A stretch of 64,000 nt of DNA from the NCBI RefSeq assembly GCF_022539505.1, contig NC_061508.1:340889484-340953483 (forward strand), read 5' to 3'. Position numbers and translations under genes: made by a program. Origin of the DNA: Lolium rigidum (lineage: Eukaryota; Streptophyta; Magnoliopsida; Poales; Poaceae). A model generated the notes under the pieces. That model had not been told where the DNA came from and searched no databases. It saw only the letters and a program-made list of their open reading frames with translations. Below, in pieces: positions 37,267 through 50,090 of this stretch. Positions within the stretch are counted from its first letter, which is position 1, and each line of letters opens with the position of its first letter.

Positions 37267-38752
37267 TAAGCGTCCTCATCCACCAGCTGTTGGTTGGCTA
37301 CGGACAACGAGACAATCATCCACGAGTTGTATGCAAAACGTTTTTGACAAATGGGCTGCAAATCAGAGTCAATGCAGGTAGGTGGGTATACAACTATACA
37401 TTCACACATACACACGTATGTATGGTCATAGGCATTCGTGCGTGCGTGTGAAACTACAATCATGTATCGTGGGCGAAGAGCTGCAATTGGAAGTTTCATC
37501 CACAGATTAGTACTTCGCCACTAGCAGTAGACTCATTGATACTACTTAATTTGGGCTAATGGTTTTCTTCTTCTCTGGCCACCAGGAGATAAATTTCCAT
37601 TTGGAGCGATCATTAACCCGGTCAAATGATGCCAACATCACAATCAGAATAAGATACTTCATACTTAATCACATCCTCTCTCTCTCTCTTTTTACAGGAA
37701 GAATACAAAACGCATAGTACCTCTAAATTTCGCATCACCAACAGGGCATGAACAAAAATTCAGACAGATCAACAGAACGCTCTCTGACTTAACAGTTAAC
37801 AAATACCGCCAAAACTCTTGAAGATATTTATCTCTGAAGCTCCACATTGCTAGAAGAATACACTACCAAAACGCTGCCATCCTTGTTTTTTTTCACTAGA
37901 AGATTACGGCACACACTCATCTTTTCTTGTCACCAACAGGCAACAGGGCATGCACAAAAATTCAGTTACTCGTAAACAATGGTGGCAAAACTCTTCAACA
38001 TAATTAATTCTGAAGGTTTGCATTTCTAGAGACCATGGTTGATGCAAGGACATATCCCCAAAGATTTCTGTGATCGGCCTGATAGACATTGCTCTTTCCT
38101 TAATATTCAGTACCATGACATGACAAATTAAATTCCCTATCTGAAAGTCCATTGTGGGATGAAGTGGACCATCAATTGTTTTTGCGATCTAAAAAAAAGA
38201 TCATAGACGCATCACTCTCTGCCAGTGGTATATATTTACAACTGGTAATGGCCCTTTGATATTTTGATTATCCGAGAGCAGTGCAAGTGACATCGACGGC
38301 TGCCTACGCAGGAGACCGGCTCTCAACGCCTCGACGGTGCGTTTCTGAAAGACAGACAGAGACCCTGAAATTCTGTAGATCAATCTCAAACACTGCAAGG
38401 GCATGATCATCTAGGAAGACATTTTTTGTCGGAATTTATTGGAAAGTGCACAGCTAAATAATCTTGTTGTTTCTCCAGGGATAGAACAAAGGACACAAAC
38501 AGAAGCAGGGCACTACATGATTGCTAGTTCTCTCTTGAAATCAGTCAATCACATCATATGTTTGTGCATAATCAACTTTGCACTCGTGCAGCGATGAAAA
38601 AAAGACATTTATTGGTTGAACGGCGGTTGCAGGTTAACCTAAATGTGAGAGAGGTTACATCTTGCCAGGATGGCTTTTCATTCGCTATAAGCTTGAAGTG
38701 AACAATACAGCATGTATTCACCTAGCCACAAAGGTGGCCAAGGATCCACCTT

Positions 38753-39000
38753 GGGACTAAAGTTACCATGGATTCGCCTAAGAACGTAGCTACAGATCCG
38801 ACTAATCCATCTAGCTTCTTTAGCTTCAACGGTTCTGTCTTGATTTGGTCGACATTAGGACAAAAATGGTTGCCGTGGGACCAAAGTTACCATGAATATG
38901 CCTAAGGACTGAGCTACGGATCCAACTAATTTATCTAGCTTCTTTTGCTTTAACGGTTGCGACTTGCTTTGATCGACAGGAGGGCAAACGGGTGCTAACA
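38753..39000. repeat. 124-bp tandem duplication
   Basis: Two diverged units (38753-38876 and 38877-39000) share GGGAC-AAAGTTACCATG, CTACGGATCC/CTACAGATCC and a TCTAGCTTCTTT block. No coding function is seen. Confidence 0.8.
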
Positions 39001-39352
39001 TCCATGCCGCGGTCCGGTGGGAACGCGACATCTTGAACCTCCAGACCGATGTGCCAAAAGGAAGCCTTTCCGCAACTCTGTCACGGCGCTCGTCGTCATG
39101 CCTTCGCAAAGGGGACTCATCCTCGGTGCCGGTGCTGGTGATTGCGATGCCGAGCTCGACATCAAGCTGTAGTGGAGAAGGGCCCAAGCACTCGATTTCT
39201 TTTACCGAAATCTTTTAGGGGTCCTTCCTGTAAAGGTGCAGGTCCTGGTTGTATTTTTTACCTTTCTTTTAGGACCTTTATGCAAATTATAACCTCACCA
39301 CCATAAGTGTTAGCAGCTTCTAGGTCCTTTGGACTCGATCCTCATTCAAAAA
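39001..39352 (+). mobile_element. Possible 3' end of a plus-strand retroposon
   Basis: The stretch ends GGACTCGATCCTCATTC followed by a run of A, like a LINE 3' end. A short frame (39033-39218) lies inside without a recognisable domain. I could not find a target-site duplication, so this is tentative. Confidence 0.35.
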
Positions 39353-39605
39353 AAAAGGAATCCCATCGATCTATCCCGTCGGGCCACTTTTATCATGTGA
39401 GTATATATATAGAACTGATAGATCGATGGTAGTATTGACAAACATAAAATTACTTTTAGTATTCCCTTCAGCTCTAAATATTCGCCACATGCTTAGTGAA
39501 TCCAGTGCGATCGAGCAGATAAGCCCGATGTACATGGGGGCTAAGTCAAGACCAGGCAAATACGCCTTGGCCCGCGATAGTGCGGTGACCTAGTATACTA
39601 CTGCA

Positions 39606-42600
39606 TGTTGTAGTATACAAGTCGTTGATATGATCTTTATGAAGGGACTTCTTCACAAATATCACATCCCTCAGAGTGGTACAACAGAAACATTGCAGGT
39701 CATAACACTCGAGATTACATTACAATCACAGACTTAACAAATTGGGATTCTCACAGGTCCGATGAGAACACCCTAAGATACTAGTTAAATTCATTACAAA
39801 CCAACATAAATAGTAAACTGAGCTCAGCAACTTATTTAGGTAAGTTTCTACGCTGCTCAACTCTATAACACTAGGGTATGATACTACTCCTCCGCCTCAT
39901 TGTTGTCGGGCCCGTAGACTATCCCATAGTCCACACCTTCCACTCCTCCGGACAGATCAGGTTCTTCATAGACCAGCTCGTAGTCGCCTTCCGGTGCTCC
40001 GTCAGTGGCCTCCACTTCATTATCACAGTCTAGCAAGGGTGTCGAAAGAAAGTGAGTACAAAGGTACTCAACAAACTCAAAAGGAAAAATGTGTTTGATG
40101 CACTAGCTACGACCATTGATCAGGAAATCTCCGGTTAATGCATGTTTCGCAAACATTTCTTCAAAAGGTTTATTTTATTCATAAAACTATGCCTGCCAGT
40201 CTTCACAGGTTGAACAGAGCTTCATGGAGTTTCTTTCCTGCCACGTTCGTAGTTCCCTTCCCGGAACAAGGAGTGACTGCCACAGTTTGATACCCGCTGC
40301 AGAGGTGCGTTACTTTTCCCATAAGAGAACTTATCCTTGATACCAACCGAGACACGTTTCTCGTCCACACTTCCTTGGTGTGGGGTCAGGTGTAAGATCC
40401 AAGCCAATCACTGCCTTCTCCGCGACCTTGCATACCCACCCTTTTTTCCACCCGTACATCCCCGGTAGACATCTCCCGATCATACGGCTTTACCCCCAAT
40501 GTACGTCGGACAATCCCTCATAGACGATAGAGCCTCTCATCCACACGGATGGGGATTTTAAAGGATTTCCCAACCTACTGCAGTGTTATCCCAACACCCA
40601 GCCAGGCTCCACCAGGTCCGTTGATATGCAAGAGGGAAAATATACAACTGACTTCCCCAGAGCCATTATAGATCTTATGGTTAACGCGAATTGTACGGTG
40701 CTAGAATCACTAGACAACATTGGTGATTAGTCCTAGATTAATAGAACCCTTGCAATGGAACCTCCACCTTATCAACACATACCATGGTTCCATTGCCCAC
40801 CACATAGTCATATTCATAATTGGAAAAGTAACATTTTGCTTTTCAATGCAGGAATGATAAGTATAGTACTTTTGCGGTAAATTGATAGAAATAATCAAGG
40901 TGACATGAGCAAGAGTGAACTTGCCTGATGACTGCGAGATAATGCAGTTCGAAGTGTTGGATTGAACCTGAACCTCGGGTTCTGTAAAGAAGCATCATTA
41001 TACGATAAAGACAATGTTATAAGATCCAAATGATGCATGTATGGATGTATTATTTCATGTTGGAACCCTTATCCCGACAAGGTTATTACAGATTTAGGGT
41101 TGAGTTAAGGATTGGTACCTTTGGCGGTACTTTATAAATATTTAAGTACTTTATCATGGTTTGCTTTTCTAATAAGAAAAGAATAAAATATAGTTGATAT
41201 TTTCCTTTGGAAAATATTACTTTCAAATAAACAATTTGAAAATTAGGGTTTCCCATATTTGGGAATTATTCATGAATTTTGAATTATTAAGATTTTCCCT
41301 CTTTTTGGAAAATCTTAACTTTGAAAAGAAATGATTTGGAATAATAGAATTCCCTTTGAAATTATTTGAATAATAATTATTTGAATTCATTTTGAATTTT
41401 CCTTGATTTTTAAATCCAAGGAAAATTGTAATTTAAAATTTAGAATTTAAATTGGAATTCAAAAATTTCAAAATTAGAAATTGTACAACAATTCTCATTT
41501 CTTATTTTATTCTTGTTAAGATTAATTTATGATTCATTAATCCTATCTTTCTTGAATTTTTAGAGGTGTTTTCCATTTATTTTTATTTGGTAGAATTCAC
41601 AAGTTATTTGTAAAAACAAAAGACAAAAATACACTCGCTCTATTGGGCCAACCCACCATTTTGGCCCATTTGGACGGCCCACCGAGCCAATCCAAAACGG
41701 TTCGCTGGAACCGAACCAGGTCAACCCACCTCACTCTCTCTCGTTCTCTCCTCACTCGCGAAACCCTAACCCTAAGGTGATTCGGTGGCGACGTCGCCGC
41801 CACCATGGTCGCCGCCTGCTCCGGCCATCTCCGGCCGAGCTAGGGCTCCCCGTGGTGCGCAGATGAACCAGCGCATGATGGTGCGTCGATTCATCCGTCT
41901 TGATTCATCGTCTGCGTCTTTGGCAACTCGAGCGCGCGCGTGCTGCTCACGATCGCTGATGAACTGGTGGCGATCTCCGGCGATCTAGGGTTCCTCGCCA
42001 ACCCTGGATGCTCGCCGCCCTCTCTGGTGTTGTGCGTGACTTGGCATGGCTTGGCCATGGTCTGGCGTCGTCGTGGTTGGCCGTGCCACCGTGCTGCCAT
42101 GGCCGCCGCTTCACCCTTCACCAGGTAATCCCCTTTGCTCCTTCTACCTCCTTTACTCCACCTATTCCTTCTCGATTTATGCATCTGGCTCTACTGTGTA
42201 TGTTGCTGCTGTGCTACCGTGTTGCTCTGCTGCTGTTCTTGCTTGCCTGTGCTGTGTTGTGGTGCTGCTGCGCATGTTATGCTCTACCCTAATCCTACTA
42301 GTGCCATTTCTATGCCTACTGGCTTTCTATCGTCGTGCTCAATCCATTGATTCATGCCTATATGCTCGTGCAAATGGTCACCGGTCCTTGTGTAAATGAC
42401 TAATGGTCTTGTTCATATGCTTACCGGCTTGTTCATATGCTCATTGAATTGCTATTGGCTTATGTTTGCTTCATCGACACTTGTGATGTCGTTGATGCTC
42501 ACCTATGCTCGTGTAGCTTCGGTTGATCCACTTTTTGGATTACTGCTTGTCTCTCGATGCTCGCTATGCTTGGCTTGATCTAATTGATCCATTTGATCAA

Positions 42601-42886
42601 TTAATTGCTAGTGACTCGGTTACTAGTGAATTTCATTTGCTAAATGGATAAATTGCTAGCTGTTGTAGTTACCGATGCATGCTAACAATGCTTATGCATC
42701 TGAGTATGTGTTGCTGTTGCTTTACAGTGATGCCTTGACATAATTCATGTATGGATTTGTTATGTATTGCTTTCTGGATGAATGGATTATTGATGAACTG
42801 CTTATGCAGTGATGCTTAAGTGTCTTGCTATGCATGATTTGATATTTCCATGGATAGTTTGGAAATGAATAAAGTATGAATCCATT
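39606..42886. mobile_element. LTR-like repeat, internal domain missing
   Basis: The left end TGTTGTAGTATACAAG has the form of an LTR border, and the block GTGAGTACAAAGGTACTC is typical of Triticeae Gypsy LTRs. A leader-like region with CT-rich sequence and AACCCTAACCCTAAGG follows at 41730-41780. No gag or pol is present, and I could not place the right border or a target-site duplication. Short frames here (for example 41785-41988) are probably not coding. Confidence 0.45.
41235..42886. repeat. Tandem duplication, copy 1 (1652 bp)
   Basis: This block starts TTTGAAAATTAGGGTTTCCC, ends AAAGTATGAATCCATT and is repeated at 42912-49375. In between is a 25-bp filler. Differences between copies cluster after 42330 at CTG/CAG sites. 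Confidence 0.92.
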
Positions 42887-43047
42887 ACTGGATAGTGATG
42901 TCTTATCTGCTTTTGAAAATTAGGGTTTCCCATATTTGGGAATTATTCATGAATTTTGAATTATTAAGATTTTCCCTCTTTTTGGAAAATCTTAACTTTG
43001 AAAAGAAATGATTTGGAATAATAGAATTCCCTTTGAAATTATTTGAA

Positions 43048-46000
43048 TAACTACTATACTAACCGGGAACAGGTTCGATTTTTCTCATAATTTTGGGCCT
43101 TCCTGAGGATTAACAAGCTGCAAACACGTGTTGTTTTAGGTGATATGCCCTTTTGATACTTCTTCTCTGTGTACAGTTTGGGTCTGGTTAGCGTTTTTAA
43201 TGGTAAGTCAGGTTAATAGGTGTGCAGTGTTTTGCTTCCATGATGTTTGTCCTGTGGGTTAGCTTGATGCGGCATTGGTGTGCCTCTAGCTACAACGAGC
43301 CTGGGATAGTGGTGGACCAGCTCTGTCCATATTGTCAGCTGTTGAGCTTTGCCAAGCGGTCAAAGCGGCGTTGGTACACATGTCCCCATACGTGGGCAGT
43401 TTTCCCGTATCTTCTCTCTCTTTTCATTATTTTTCCACCGAATCTCTGCCGGCCTATCCCTGCATTATCTCCTCCCTACCCCTGGCTCTTCGTGTCCTTC
43501 ACCGGCGAGCTGCTCCGGCCGACATCTGGTGCGCTGCTCGGACATGAGGCGGCGGATTCAAGTGGAGCGCTCCCAAGATCAGCTGATGGCTGGTGGTGAT
43601 GCGATGCAGTGAGGATCGGGAAGAGCGACATGGAGCAGCGGTTGCCGGCACGAAATTCCCCTTATCCCTACGAGCTTGGGGAAGTCTGAGAGCAACATGG
43701 GGTGGCGGTGACCATTCTTCTTCGCCTACGGACGGACGGCGGTGCCGACTTTCCAGGCGGCCGGCGCGACACTGCCTAGCGGGCGAGGAAGCCGTTGAAG
43801 AAATTGTTCGCCCCCCTGGTTTACCTGCGCCGCCCTCTCGCCATCGGCGTGCTACTCCCCTCGATGGATGTGCTGCGTGGATAATTTACTTCCTTCCATC
43901 TTATTTTGTTTCCTTGATGTACGCCTTGGGGTTGCCTTATTGTGGATTGTTTTCCTTGATGTATGCCTTGGGGTTGCCTTATTGTGGATTGTTTTCCTTG
44001 ATGTACGCCTTGGGGTTGCCTTATTGTGGAGTGCTTTCCTTGATTTAGGAGTCGTATGAGTTCATGGTGGTTGTCGCCGGCGGGGCTGGCTCGCCTCCTC
44101 TGCCTCCTTGCCGGCGTGGCGGTTTGCAAGATGATGTTGACTGCCGTCGCATCTCATGTACGTGGTGGACTGGTGAGCGGTCTAGCTCCTTTCGGCAGTG
44201 CGTGTTTGGGGCCGTGGTAGGCCTTCAGTTCGTAAGCAGGGTAAGGTTGAGTCTGCCGTTCCTCATGTCCTGCCCGCGATCGATGCACCTTTGAAAGTAA
44301 TCTTTCCACTAGCGGTATCGACGCCACATCTGCTATATTTGACTAGGGAGAGGTGCCCCAACTCCACCCCTACAGGTTGTCGTCAATTGCACCGATGCTT
44401 GGGCCATGCTAGGTTTGCACCCATCAGCCAATCAAATTTTCACCTGCTATTTGGGTTTCTTCGGTTGTAGGTGTACTAGATATTTTTTATGGTTTGTTGG
44501 CATGTTCATATTGTCCATCGACTCAGCCTACAATTGCAGGGAACATCGCTGTGATCTGGCCAATCTCGCGAGCTCTATTAGCGGTGCACAAGAAGGACTT
44601 TTGTGCAATTTTATTCTTGAATCGATACAGCACGAACATTGCAACTGAGGCAATCATGCATTAAGTTACATGTGGATTGTTTCCAGACTACATAGGCATC
44701 ATCTTGCCTCTGTGGGAAAACTAAAATTTTGCTACAATTTTCTTGAGGTGGTTGCCCTCGGCCAGATGAGGGCGTTTATGCTGGCAGCCTCAATATATAC
44801 AGTTCGTTCCCAGATATGCCACCACTCCACCACCAGCCCGGAGGGCATACCTCCAAGATCCACCTTCCTATTTTGATGTTTTCTGTCTTTTTTGTCACAA
44901 TTGTTAGTTCTTTGGAATTTGGATACAATGAAAATTGTAAGTGTTTTTTTATTCATCCTATCTCCACTTTCAGGTTGAATTATGTTGTTTAACAATCCAC
45001 ATGATTAGATTTGTTTACATTTACTTTATTAGAAGCTCAGTATTGTATCTAACAATTTGTAGCAGACATAGACTTTGAGGCTAAGTCGTCATGTTATGGC
45101 CGTTCAATCGGCACGGTAGCTCGGTATTGTATCTAACAATATGGCCAACTATGTTTGTAAACCCTGGATTTTTCTGCCCTGCTTAGACTTTCAGACTAAG
45201 GCATCAACGTACAGTCGTTTATTTTACTTGGTTAATTAGATGGAAATGGAAGATGAAGAACTTGATTTTGGTTGATTCGAATCTTGGATGCCCAACTCTC
45301 ATTTCCTGTCTATGTAGCTCTTCTGTTGTTCTTGTCCGTATTTACATGCTCCTTTTCTTGGAACTGTTTCTAATTTATGCTTGCTACCCTCTTATTTATT
45401 TGGTTTGAGAGAACTTAACCATTGACAATATGAATTGTAGGGTTAGGCCTGAAGATTGTGTACTAGATGTTCAAGGTATGATGTTGTGCAATTTTTACTC
45501 CATATGTGTTTTTTCTCACGAAATTATTTAGTTCATTTGGAAATAAGTTGTTTGGCAATGTACACTACACAAGTACAACATGATTAGATTACAGTATGAC
45601 ATGCCGGGCGGCCCGCTGCCGGTATTTTGATAATACCATGGTCATCACTCATCATTATGCATCTCACTCTTTTGTTTCTGAACTCTGCAGGCTGTTCTTA
45701 TATGGCAAGGTAGTAAGGATGGAACATTCTCTACTTTATAAAGATTTATATTTTGAGTGGGTGCAGATAGTTTGTATTTTTTTTGTATTCGTGTATAGGT
45801 TCAGAGAGTTATGTATTCATCTTGATTAGGCTTAATTAATTGTTGCAACTTCTTAATGGTTATGAAATGAACTTCTCAGATGAAAGGGGAATTGTTATAA
45901 GCTTATATCAGTTCAGCTGCTATTCATGTAACATGCCATGCTTAGATGAGAGTGGAACTAATTATTTTTTACAAACTGCATGCGACTATGTAATTTATAG

Positions 46001-47861
46001 AGGTTAGATGATAGGTGAATTAATGTGTTTCTAATCTACCCAACTCCTAATTTGTGCAATCCATTATGCTTTATTTCAGTGGCTACAGTACTATATAGTT
46101 TGACAAATTTGAAAAATATTAGTGTGTCTCCGTACTTCTATAATTTTGTTTTCAGAACACCTGGACTGGAGAGGAGGAGTTGTGTGGGGATGTTGATGGA
46201 GTCTTGAGGCTCAGGAAAAGTGGATAAGTCATTTTTGACTGTTACATGACTATGAGTTTAGTTTGGTTCTCTCTATTACTTAGCTATGTAAGTCACAGCT
46301 TTGTGCCTGTAGTGACGACAATTGGGTTACTATCAAGGCCGCTGACACATTAGGTTGTCAATTTGGACATTAGGTTCTCAATTTGCCAAATAGGGCTGAG
46401 AATTTTATCTCCTGAATGATAGTGATATACTCTACTGAAACATATTGGTTAACAGAATCATGCCTTTCCTATTTGTTGATGTTAAAACTTTGATCTGTTG
46501 CTTTAATGCCATTGGTATATTCCTGCTCTTTCTTCCTTTTGCAATCCATGCTCGAGTCGCAGTTGAGTCCTAGAGGTATGCATGTGGTTCCGCTTCTTCT
46601 GGTTCTTTCTTTTGTTCCTCCTATTTTTTCATAGGTTATTTTCTTACATGTGTGCCAGCGGCAATAACACAAGGGCTCTAGATGATGATAATCTACATTC
46701 CGTTGTGACTAAATAATCTATATTTTCTTTCATTGATACTGAATATCCTGGTGTATCTGGAAAATTTTGATCGTAGACTATGGAAGACACTGTAACCTAT
46801 TTTCAGCTACGATCTACCAAAGTGCCCCTTTACGTGCTTTTCATAATTATCTTTCAGATTCAGCTCGAGTCTGTTAGGTATAGCACTATTTTATCCTGGC
46901 GTATTCTACTCTTTCTGTTGAGAGAAAATATTACAAATATTGGCAAATCTGAGTAAAGATCCAATGCTCTTCAAGGTCAAGTGAGAAGACATGATTCAGA
47001 ATACTATTAATGAAATCATGTTGTTGTACAGTTTCATTTCTGTAAATGCACATGTCTTTATATGTGATTCTGAAATTAATGTTCCGTTATTTCTTACTAG
47101 GTCTAAATTAGCAAATAACCCTTTTCGATCTGGATGATAGAACAGCTTTATATATACCACCCACCTCCCAAACTTTACAACTATCGACACTGATTCAAAA
47201 TAAACAGAGGTTTGAATTCTCCAAACTATGGTTTGTAGTTTGCCTGGATAAGAAGTTCGATTGAGAAGTGGACCGAGATTTATGGTGCCAATGTTTTCTA
47301 AATTATTAATGTGATGTGTCTCCCCAAAAAGAAAATTAGTAATCAGACGCAAATTATAGATATAAATATATGTTAATCCTATGGATTGTACACCTCAGAA
47401 CTTGCCTTTTTCTTTTGGAGAGGAAACATCATGTTTGGGATTCACGACATGCTTACTATTTTTTATCCACAACAGGTTATTTCATTAGAAGATTACTTGG
47501 TGCCCGCCGTTGTTTCCAACCCAAGATTTTCAGCTCCCTTTCATCACCGAGAGCGCCTGCCTGAGACTGTCTGTGCTTTGTGCTGTTGAGTTCTATGCGA
47601 GGTACCGAAAAAATGCCTTGCAGGATAACCTAGAGAGCATGCAATACGGTTTAATTATTGGGAACCAATTATAAGGATATAAAGAAAACTCTCTTCCATC
47701 AGTTCACGTTGTTGTTTGAATCAGCATTGTATCAAAAGATATATTAGTATGACGAGCTAATCTCTTCTTTTGTGTGAATATATTTACCAGGCTTATTAAA
47801 ACCTTTGCAACAGCCATATCATGTCACGCGCGCGGCATGCCGCCGCGCCACGGCTTGCTAG
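43048..47861. mobile_element. Helitron-like non-autonomous element, 4.8 kb
   Basis: The insertion ends with a GC-rich hairpin-forming stretch (GCGCGGCATGCCGCCGCGCC) followed by CTTGCTAG and then T. This is the Helitron pattern of a short hairpin before CTRR and insertion between A and T. The left end reads TAACTACTATACTAACCGGG and does not begin with the canonical TC. Comparison with the empty site allows a 3-bp TAA duplication as an alternative, which would suit another DNA transposon. No Rep/helicase gene is seen. It may have captured host fragments, including a GC-rich part (43400-44300) with short frames. Confidence 0.7.
43910..44045. repeat. 42-bp minisatellite, three copies
   Basis: The unit starting TTCCTTGATGTACGCCTTGG is repeated three times with two single-base changes and a short fourth part. 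It lies inside the Helitron-like element and keeps frame, giving a repeated LMYALGLPYCG-type peptide, but I see no sign that it is translated. Confidence 0.92.
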
Positions 47862-49375
47862 TAATAATTATTTGAATTCATTTTGAATTTTCCTTGATTT
47901 TTAAATCCAAGGAAAATTGTAATTTAAAATTTAGAATTTAAATTGGAATTCAAAAATTTCAAAATTAGAAATTGTACAACAATTCTCATTTCTTATTTTA
48001 TTCTTGTTAAGATTAATTTATGATTCATTAATCCTATCTTTCTTGAATTTTTAGAGGTGTTTTCCATTTATTTTTATTTGGTAGAATTCACAAGTTATTT
48101 GTAAAAACAAAAGACAAAAATACACCTGCTCTATTGGGCCAACCCACCATTTTGGCCCATTTGGACGGCCCACCGAGCCAATCCAAAACGGTTCAGTGGA
48201 ACCGAACCAGGTCAACCCACCTCACTCTCTCTCGTTCTCTCCTCACTCGCGAAACCCTAACCCTAAGGTGATTCGGTGGCGACGTCGCGGCCACCATGGT
48301 CGCCGCCTGCTCCGGCCATCTCCGGCCGAGCTAGGGCTCCCCGTGGTGCGCAGATGAACCAGCGCATGATGGTGCGTCGATTCATCCGTCTTGATTCATC
48401 GTCTGCGTCCTTGGCAACTCGAGCGCGCGCGTGCTGCTCACGATCGCCGATGAACTGGTGGCGATCTCCGGCGATCTAGGGTTCCTCGCCAACCCTGGAT
48501 GCTCGCCGCCCTCTCTGGTGTTGTGCGTGACTTGGCATGGCTTGGCCATGGTCTGGCGTCGTCGTGGTTGGCCGTGCCACCGTGCTGCCATGGCCGCCGC
48601 TTCACCCTTCACCAGGTAATCCCCTTTGCTCCTTCTACCTCCTTTACTCCACCTATTCCTTCTCGATTTATGCATCTGGCTCTACTGTGTATGCTGCTGC
48701 TGTGCTACCGTGTTGCTCTGCTGCTGTTCTTGCTTGCCTGTGCTGTGTTGTGGTGCTGCTGCGCATGCTATGCTCTACCCTAATCCTACTAATGCCATTC
48801 CTATGCCTACTGGCTTTCTATGCTGTGCTCAATCCATTGATTCATGCCTATATGCTATGCAAATGGTCACTGGTCCTTGTGTAAATGACTAATGGTCTTG
48901 TTCATATGCTTACTGGCTTGTTCATATGCTCATTGAATTGCTATTGGCTTATGTTTGCTTCACTGACACTTGTGATGTCAGTGATGCTCACCTATGCTCT
49001 GTGTAGCTTCAGTTGATCCACTTTTTGGATTACTGCTTGTCTCTGATGCTCTGCTATGCTTGGCTTGATCTAATTGATCCATTTGATCAATTAATTGCTA
49101 GTGACTGGTTACTAGTGAATTTCATTTGCTAAATGGATAAATTGCTAGCTGTTGTAGTTACTGATGCATGCTAACAATGCTTATGCATCTGAGTATGTGT
49201 TGCTGTTGCTTTACAGTGATGCCTTGACATAATTCATGTATGGATTTGTTATGTATTGCTTTCTGGATGAATGGATTATTGATGAACTGCTTATGCAGTG
49301 ATGCTTAAGTGTCTTGCTATGCATGATTTGATATTTCCATGGATAGTTTGGAAATGAATAAAGTATGAATCCATT

Positions 49376-49744
49376 TTGAGAGTGATTCGGAGGCACTCTT
49401 AGCGGTATTTGGGCTACTGGTTGGGTCAATGTCTTCTGGTCCCGTAGGTGCCTAAGTGCCGCTAGCTTGCTTCTTGTGGCCGACCTCTCTCCACGAATTT
49501 TGAGGGCGGGTTGTGGCGGGATGTGGGTAAATTTTTTATGTGTCGCTGACGAGTCGGGCCCACCACTTCTCGCCTCGCTTTTATTGTGTCCGCCATGCCT
49601 GGATTATTCTCTGTGGACCGGGGATGGGCTCAGGATACCGGACCGGGCGGAAAAAGGTTTTAGGGCGTGCGGTTGGGAACAAAAAAATGTCCGACGGCGT
49701 CCTAAAAATCTTTGGAGAATGTTTTAGAGGACGCAACATAGGTA
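49376..49744. other. Unassigned repeat-like DNA
   Basis: The stretch between the duplicated LTR-like repeat and segmental copy 3 has GC-rich words such as GGCACTCTTAGCGG and GTCCGACGGCGTCC. These resemble transposon end sequence, but I cannot assign them. Confidence 0.3.
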
Positions 49745-50090
49745 TGATAAAAATTACTTCCTGCATTATTATTTTCGGATCGACACACGAAGTAGGAGCA
49801 GGTCTTTCTCATGATTATAGTCGGCTGACATGTTCTCGCGTGTGGCCCGTCACGGATGTGGCGCCACACCTACACATGCATGCCAGACGATCTGATCCGT
49901 CACCATCCAACGTCCTACGTGTATCCATTCAAACGACACGAGCAGCAGCGCACGCACAGAGGCCAGTAGCAGGTGCACTGTGCGCGTTGACGCGTCGTAC
50001 GTGGTGCGCACTGCACCGGAACCAAGGCCGTTCATCGATCAAGTTGTTGTTTGTCATCTTGCCAGCTCTCGACACACTGATTCGGCAATC

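Larger units (their letters stand above)
24688..38665 (+). repeat. Segmental duplication copy 2, split by nested insertions
   Basis: The left part (24688-25146) matches copy 1 from about 20590, and the right part (36171-38665) matches copy 1 from about 21410 to 23800. The interruption is a retroposon (25147-36170) that itself contains a Gypsy element. The right part also has a Tourist MITE that copy 1 lacks. No gene is kept between the copies. Confidence 0.82.
42912..49375. repeat. Tandem duplication, copy 2, broken by a Helitron-like insertion
   Basis: Copy 2 consists of 42912-43047 and 47862-49375, together about the length of copy 1. Copy 1 has the uninterrupted sequence at 41370/41371, so the borders of the insertion are exact to within three bases. 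Confidence 0.92.

Noticed and set aside
41762..41776. AACCCTAACCCTAA, telomere-like repeat
   Set aside because: Only two units, in a leader-like context; common as a telo-box, not a telomere tract.
41785..41988. 67-codon frame present in both tandem copies (also 48276-48479)
   Set aside because: Conservation follows from the recent duplication; the leader-like context and lack of a domain argue against a gene.
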